Virus record (IMG/VR): IMGVR_UViG_3300021963_000132
Location: 1-62,418 of that record
DNA: 62,418 nucleotides
Origin: a virus
Strand: one strand, 5' to 3'
This document shows positions 58,970 to 62,418 of the stretch, in pieces (within the stretch, counting starts at the first letter, position 1; the number at the start of each line of letters is the position of its first letter). The position numbers and the translations under genes are program-made. Below the pieces are notes generated by a model. The model made no database searches. It was given only the letters and a program-made list of their open reading frames with translations, and was not told the DNA's origin.

Positions 58970-59342
58970 AAAGGACATGGGGATTGTCATAGATAGAATT
59001 ATCGACGGCTACTGGAGGGGCATATCGTGCGACCAGGGCTGGTGGGGCTTGGTTCTTGAGTGCGATAAGGAACTTGCCAATATTGACCCGGACTACACCA
59101 TCTACCAGGTTAAGGAAAAGTTTGGAGGTCTTCGTTTTTACTTTGACACCAAAGATATTCGTGCCAAGAACACAATGAATAAAATTGTTCGCAAATACGA
59201 AGAATTGGCGGCACGGACTTGCGAGGTGAGTGGAAAAGCCGGAGTCCTAATGTTGAAACTTGGAAGATACCGTACATTGGGCCCAGAATTCGCCGATGAG
59301 GGCTGGTCGCCGGTAGAAAACATTCTTAAAGAAAAAGGATGA
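58953..59342 (+). CDS. Conserved phage hypothetical protein (129 aa)
   Basis: ATG 58953 (GGAGG upstream) is preferred over a long upstream start that would overlap the previous gene. The protein carries WWGLVLECDKELANIDPDYTIYQVKEKFGGLRFYFD (about 24-58), a pattern common in small conserved phage proteins. A Cys-containing helix follows (AARTCEVSGKAGVLM). No enzyme motif was recognised. Confidence 0.85.
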   Translation: MNKPTEKDMGIVIDRIIDGYWRGISCDQGWWGLVLECDKELANIDPDYTIYQVKEKFGGLRFYFDTKDIRAKNTMNKIVRKYEELAARTCEVSGKAGVLMLKLGRYRTLGPEFADEGWSPVENILKEKG

Positions 59343-59363
59343 TAGGTTGTCGGAAGATAAACC

Positions 59364-60518
59364 ATGACGCGCCAAAGAATGTTCCTAGATATGTCTGTCG
59401 TAGAAGCGGCAAGACAACGAATTCGCCACGTATACGATACCTTTGACACAGTTTGTGTTCAGTTCTCTGGCGGCAAAGACTCAAGTGCTGTCCTTTATCT
59501 GGCCAAAGAGATACACGAAGAGCGTGGACTCGGACCAGTCAAGGTTATTTTCCGTGACGAGGAATTCGTCAGTCCTGCTGTGGATGAATACGTGCAATTT
59601 ATTAGTAAGCAAGACTGGGTCGACATGGAGTGGTACTGCTTGCCCCAGGGCATTGAGGTCGCATCTCTTGGGCGACGACTGGACGAAATCATTTGGTCAG
59701 AAGAAAGAATCCGAGAAGGACGTCTCTTTAGGCCCATACCTGACGGTGCCATAACCGGTTATCACTTTGGCCTAGACCACTCGCAACCCGTACCAGAGCA
59801 CATGGACTACTACACCACGGCGGGGAAGAAGGGCAATATTGCCTTTATCTTGGGTATTCGTGCGGCCGAATCAATGATTCGGTATAGGTCGTGCGTGCAG
59901 AAATTGCACGAAAACTACATAGTTACACCATTTATGTCCAAAAAGGGACTACCAGTTAAGTTTGCCAAAATCATTTATGACTGGCAAATTAATGATGTAT
60001 TTAAGTTCCTCTCCGAAGAACACAATGCCCCCTACTGCGAGTACTACGACCTTGCAACTCTAACTGGCTCCAACAATAGAGTTGGGCACCCCTTGCACAT
60101 GGTTGCGATGAGAAGGATTGGCGATGTTGTGGCGACAGAACCAGACTTCTATGACAATTTGTACGACACATACCCAATCATCGATGCCCATCGACGTTGG
60201 TGGCCAGACTACGACCTCGAAAAAATTATTGAGTCTCAGGCTGCACTGGGGTTTGGCGGCATACGTGATTTTATTAATCAGTTTTATTGGGGTCAGGATA
60301 CGGCGAAGAGGGCAATGTCATTGGTCGCCGAGTTCCGCAAAAAGCACGCGAAAGACCCCTACTCATATCCACTTGAATACTTAATCAGAATACTCTTGAC
60401 TGCCGAGGTTTGGGGCCACACAATTTCGCCCGTTGGACCCAAGACGAGAGCCCATACAGTAAGACTGGCAGCACGAAATATGGAAGAAGGAGACGACCCC
60501 CATGACATTGAAGATTGA
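59364..60518 (+). CDS. IbrA-like PAPS-reductase family protein (384 aa)
   Basis: An N-terminal PP-loop SGGKDS (residues 35-40) is characteristic of the PAPS/adenylyl-sulfate reductase superfamily. Downstream segments (FRDEEFVSPAVDEYV, WYCLPQG, NIAFILGIRAAES) and a PLVKF-like region of the ATP pyrophosphatase fold support a nucleotide-activating enzyme. It is paired with the ParB-like gene next door. This is the arrangement of IbrA and IbrB, first described as regulators of immunoglobulin-binding proteins in E. coli and widespread in phages. The true substrate is unknown; DndC, of DNA phosphorothioation, is a distant relative of the same superfamily. Confidence 0.85.
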   Translation: MTRQRMFLDMSVVEAARQRIRHVYDTFDTVCVQFSGGKDSSAVLYLAKEIHEERGLGPVKVIFRDEEFVSPAVDEYVQFISKQDWVDMEWYCLPQGIEVASLGRRLDEIIWSEERIREGRLFRPIPDGAITGYHFGLDHSQPVPEHMDYYTTAGKKGNIAFILGIRAAESMIRYRSCVQKLHENYIVTPFMSKKGLPVKFAKIIYDWQINDVFKFLSEEHNAPYCEYYDLATLTGSNNRVGHPLHMVAMRRIGDVVATEPDFYDNLYDTYPIIDAHRRWWPDYDLEKIIESQAALGFGGIRDFINQFYWGQDTAKRAMSLVAEFRKKHAKDPYSYPLEYLIRILLTAEVWGHTISPVGPKTRAHTVRLAARNMEEGDDPHDIED

Positions 60519-61062
60519 AAATGTTGACATAGCAACACTCAAGGAGCCTCAGTGGAGTACCACGCACATCCTTCGTCCGGATTTGTTGGTTCTCGCTGAT
60601 TCCATTGGTGTATATGGGGTCCTGTCGCCGCTGCTGGTTCAGTCGTCAACAAACGTAGTTATTGATGGCACTCAACGCCTACGACTTATTTCTGGGAACA
60701 AGCATCTTCTGCAAAAAACTGGCGGCATAGTTCCTGTTGTCTACATGGATGTAGACGAACTAGACGCGATGATTATTCACGTTCAGGTGAATCGAGGACG
60801 CGGAGCGATGGTTGCCAAGAAACTGTCAGCAATTGTTCGGATGTTGAGCAAAACCAAGAAATTTTCTGAATCAGATTTTGGTAAACGATTTGCTATGAGG
60901 TTTTTGGAATTAGAACTTATGCTTGACGCCTCAATCCTCAAGCATCGCGATATTAAAAATCATACATACTCAAGGGCATGGGTTCCTGTTGAGGCTCCTC
61001 CTGGAACGGTTGAGAGTGGCGATGAAATCTCCATTGAGCGCCCACCCAACCCCGATAGATAA
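60502..61062 (+). CDS. IbrB-like ParB-domain protein (186 aa)
   Basis: ATG 60502 (GGAG upstream) overlaps the IbrA-like gene by 17 bases. The ParB-like core lies at about 17-100: LLVLADSIGVYGVLSPLLVQ, VVIDGTQRLRLISGNKH, IVPVVYMDVDELDAMIIHVQVNRGRG. The DGTQR loop replaces the usual GERR of partition ParB. In IbrAB pairs the ParB-like partner is thought to work with the PAPS-reductase-like protein; the joint activity is not known. The tail after residue 105 is basic then acidic. Confidence 0.85.
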   Translation: MTLKIENVDIATLKEPQWSTTHILRPDLLVLADSIGVYGVLSPLLVQSSTNVVIDGTQRLRLISGNKHLLQKTGGIVPVVYMDVDELDAMIIHVQVNRGRGAMVAKKLSAIVRMLSKTKKFSESDFGKRFAMRFLELELMLDASILKHRDIKNHTYSRAWVPVEAPPGTVESGDEISIERPPNPDR

Positions 61063-61086
61063 CTAAATGCCAAGGAAGACCACCAG

Positions 61087-61095
61087 TGGTATACT
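61087..61095 (+). promoter_or_regulatory. Extended -10 promoter before the small basic protein
   Basis: TGGTATACT is an extended -10 element (TGn plus TATACT), about 32 bases before the ATG at 61127. The mRNA would carry a short leader with AAAGGAG. This looks like a strong promoter for the small basic protein and the head-tail genes behind it. Confidence 0.5.
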
Positions 61096-61126
61096 CGCAA
61101 TATCGTAATTTCTCAAAGGAGAAACA

Positions 61127-61273
61127 ATGCCCAAGACTAGACGACTTGTACGAGCGCTAAATGTTGCTGGCGGAGTAGTCCGTCGCGGCCTTCAGCGAAC
61201 AGCAGAGCGCGGCCGTCGCCTCCGCGAAGGCATCAGAGGCCGAATAGCACTGCGACGCTCCGCTGGCCGCTGA
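61127..61273 (+). CDS. Very basic small protein (48 aa)
   Basis: ATG 61127 is preceded by AAAGGAG. The chain has 16 arginines in 48 residues (RALNVAGGVVRRGLQRTAERGRRLREGIRGRIALRRSAGR) with alternating hydrophobic residues, so it could form an amphipathic basic helix binding DNA or membrane. Small Arg-rich proteins of this type sit near head-tail genes in some phages. Possible roles are a DNA-condensing virion peptide or a minor head component. Function unknown. Confidence 0.8.
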   Translation: MPKTRRLVRALNVAGGVVRRGLQRTAERGRRLREGIRGRIALRRSAGR

Positions 61274-61299
61274 CCCTTCTAAACGCCTGGAGGTGACCC

Positions 61300-62160
61300 A
61301 TGCTGGTCACTGTCAATGACCTCATAACCTACATGGATATCTCTTTTAGCCTACGCCAAAGAGATGCGGCTGAATTCGTCCTGGCTGGTCTTCAGAGTGA
61401 ACTGGAGACGTACCTTCGTCGCCCGATAGAGGTTGAGAATTTTACCGAGCAATACGTATTGCCGTATGACCACGTAGGAATGCCAACGTCATCCTTCTTC
61501 TACAACACGTCGTTGGATACGACAATGAACCCCCTTACCTACAGTCAGCCGTCTCCAACAATATATTTTCGTAATTCACCAGTAACTAAAGTTCATTACG
61601 TAAAAATTATCAACTCTTCAACCCCTGGCTTGTTTATGGCGGAGTCTATTGATAGGCGCGCGACTGTTACTGGTGCCGTCAAGGCGGGGACAACAGTGAC
61701 GTATACGGCTGCCGGTCACGGATTTACCAAGGGTCAGCATGTAACAATAACTGGCGTTATTCCAACTGGATATAATTTGGTTGATAAAGAAATTACTGCA
61801 GTCACATCAACGACATTCGCTGTTGGTGGAATCACCGACAGTATCGCAGCATTCGTGTCCGGGGGAACCGCAGATGCATTTGGGTATGATTATACAGTTC
61901 GCCGCTATGGAATAGACGTATATCGTGGTTTCGCTAATGATATTTTCGAAGTCTCCTATGATGCTGGGCTAGATGGTGACAATATCCCCGTATTCAAACT
62001 TATGATTTTGCGTGCCGCCACCAGGGAAATGCAAAACATGCACGACGACGTTGTTGGAATCAAGGACCTAGAACCCAGAAATGTTGCCCCACTTGAAACT
62101 GGGTTTACCGAGAGAGAACTCATGGCACTCAAAAAATACAAGCGAGTGAGGGTTTCTTAA
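61300..62160 (+). CDS. Head-tail connector protein (gp6-like) with an inserted beta domain (286 aa)
   Basis: GGAGGTGA lies directly before the ATG. The ends (about 1-117 and 195-286: LITYMDISFSLRQRDAAEFVLAGLQSELETYLRRPI... and FKLMILRAATREMQNM) resemble gp6-like head-tail connectors, which form a ring under the portal and receive the tail. Between them (about 118-192) sits an Ig/FCCH-like beta insert (TVTYTAAGHGFTKGQHVTITGVIPTGYNLVDKEITAV), common in phage structural proteins and unusual inside a connector. The stop overlaps the next start. Confidence 0.85.
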   Translation: MLVTVNDLITYMDISFSLRQRDAAEFVLAGLQSELETYLRRPIEVENFTEQYVLPYDHVGMPTSSFFYNTSLDTTMNPLTYSQPSPTIYFRNSPVTKVHYVKIINSSTPGLFMAESIDRRATVTGAVKAGTTVTYTAAGHGFTKGQHVTITGVIPTGYNLVDKEITAVTSTTFAVGGITDSIAAFVSGGTADAFGYDYTVRRYGIDVYRGFANDIFEVSYDAGLDGDNIPVFKLMILRAATREMQNMHDDVVGIKDLEPRNVAPLETGFTERELMALKKYKRVRVS

Positions 62161-62418
62161 TGTCCGGGCTTCGCGTAACACTTCGCCTCAGTGACAACGA
62201 TATCCCAGACGAAGTGGAAAAAATCAAAGACAACCTTGATGACTTCGGGCCCGTTTTTCGTCGAGCAAAAGAAGACCTTCAAACATTGTGGAAAAACAAC
62301 TTTCTTCAAAATGGGTTGCCGGTTGGGGGATGGAAACCACTTGATGCCGAGTACGGCTCATGGAAGTCGGTGAACTTCCCTGGAAGGGGGCCGATGATTC
62401 GAAGTGGGAAACTGTTCA
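62160..62418 (+). CDS. Tail completion / virion morphogenesis protein, start only (partial)
   Basis: ATG 62160 overlaps the connector stop (TAATG). Visible is the N terminus of about 86 residues, with a segment FRRAKEDLQTLWKNNFLQNG and then WKPLDAEYGSWK...GPMIRSGKLF, the pattern of the phage Mu gpG / tail-completion family. These join the tail to the head. The rest lies beyond the window. Confidence 0.8.
   Translation, partial: MSGLRVTLRLSDNDIPDEVEKIKDNLDDFGPVFRRAKEDLQTLWKNNFLQNGLPVGGWKPLDAEYGSWKSVNFPGRGPMIRSGKLF

Overview
The window is part of a tailed double-stranded DNA phage genome (Caudoviricetes) with an HK97-type head. It carries a large terminase, an HK97-family portal, an S78 prohead protease, a gp6-like head-tail connector and a tail-completion protein. 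It also has the recombination and nucleotide genes of a lytic phage: a Rad52-type annealing protein, a Cas4/RecB-like nuclease, a RuvC-like resolvase and a B12-dependent class II ribonucleotide reductase. There is one tRNA. Base composition looks moderate by eye. The gene set, and starts that mix Shine-Dalgarno and leaderless-looking signals, would suit an actinobacterial host, but nothing here proves the host. No major capsid gene, tail gene cluster or lysis gene could be recognised.

Left two thirds (1-44080, all minus strand, read right to left): a small membrane protein, the portal and the prohead protease come first, followed by an almost gapless series of very large proteins (about 3,350, 3,360, 1,056, 2,840 and more than 1,094 residues) with a few smaller genes between them. 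The giants resemble the 'polyvalent proteins' known from phages and conjugative elements. They string together unrelated domains: zincin metallopeptidases (HELAH, HELGH, HEMTH), a zeta-toxin-like P-loop kinase, a HipA/PI3K-like kinase, ADP-ribosyltransferase-like domains, duplicated ParB-like nuclease domains, a Nudix domain, KTSC domains and pentapeptide repeats. Two features unite them. A short basic motif, Ser-Met-Arg-Ser-x-Arg, recurs more than 30 times between domains. An Asp-rich, EF-hand-like tag (DxDxDGxVxxGxPxxRPxxPxF) lies near the N terminus of four of them.

The join between the prohead protease and the first giant gene is the most interesting spot. The protease ends at an A AAA AAA heptamer, and a 7-base spacer and an 8-bp hairpin follow. 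The giant's frame (-1) is open through the heptamer but has no ATG, GTG or TTG until after the start of its conserved tag. A programmed -1 frameshift would make a protease-giant fusion of about 3,839 residues. I infer that the giants may be a head-associated polyprotein arsenal, possibly cut at the SMRSxR linkers by the fused protease.

Right third (44154-62418): the large terminase carries a 343-residue intein with class 3 features, inserted just before the Walker B motif. Next come recombination genes, an HNH nuclease, a small possible decoration protein, a strong terminator at 50017-50041, then ruvC and a ParB-like gene. A minus-strand cluster of small proteins (51784-53766) includes two or three membrane proteins and an AT-hook/H1-like protein. 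A tRNA-Ile(UAU), the ribonucleotide reductase, a methyltransferase and a run of tightly overlapping small genes follow. An IbrA/IbrB-like pair (PAPS-reductase-like plus ParB-like) comes next. The window ends in head-tail joining genes. All gaps between genes are shorter than about 130 bases.
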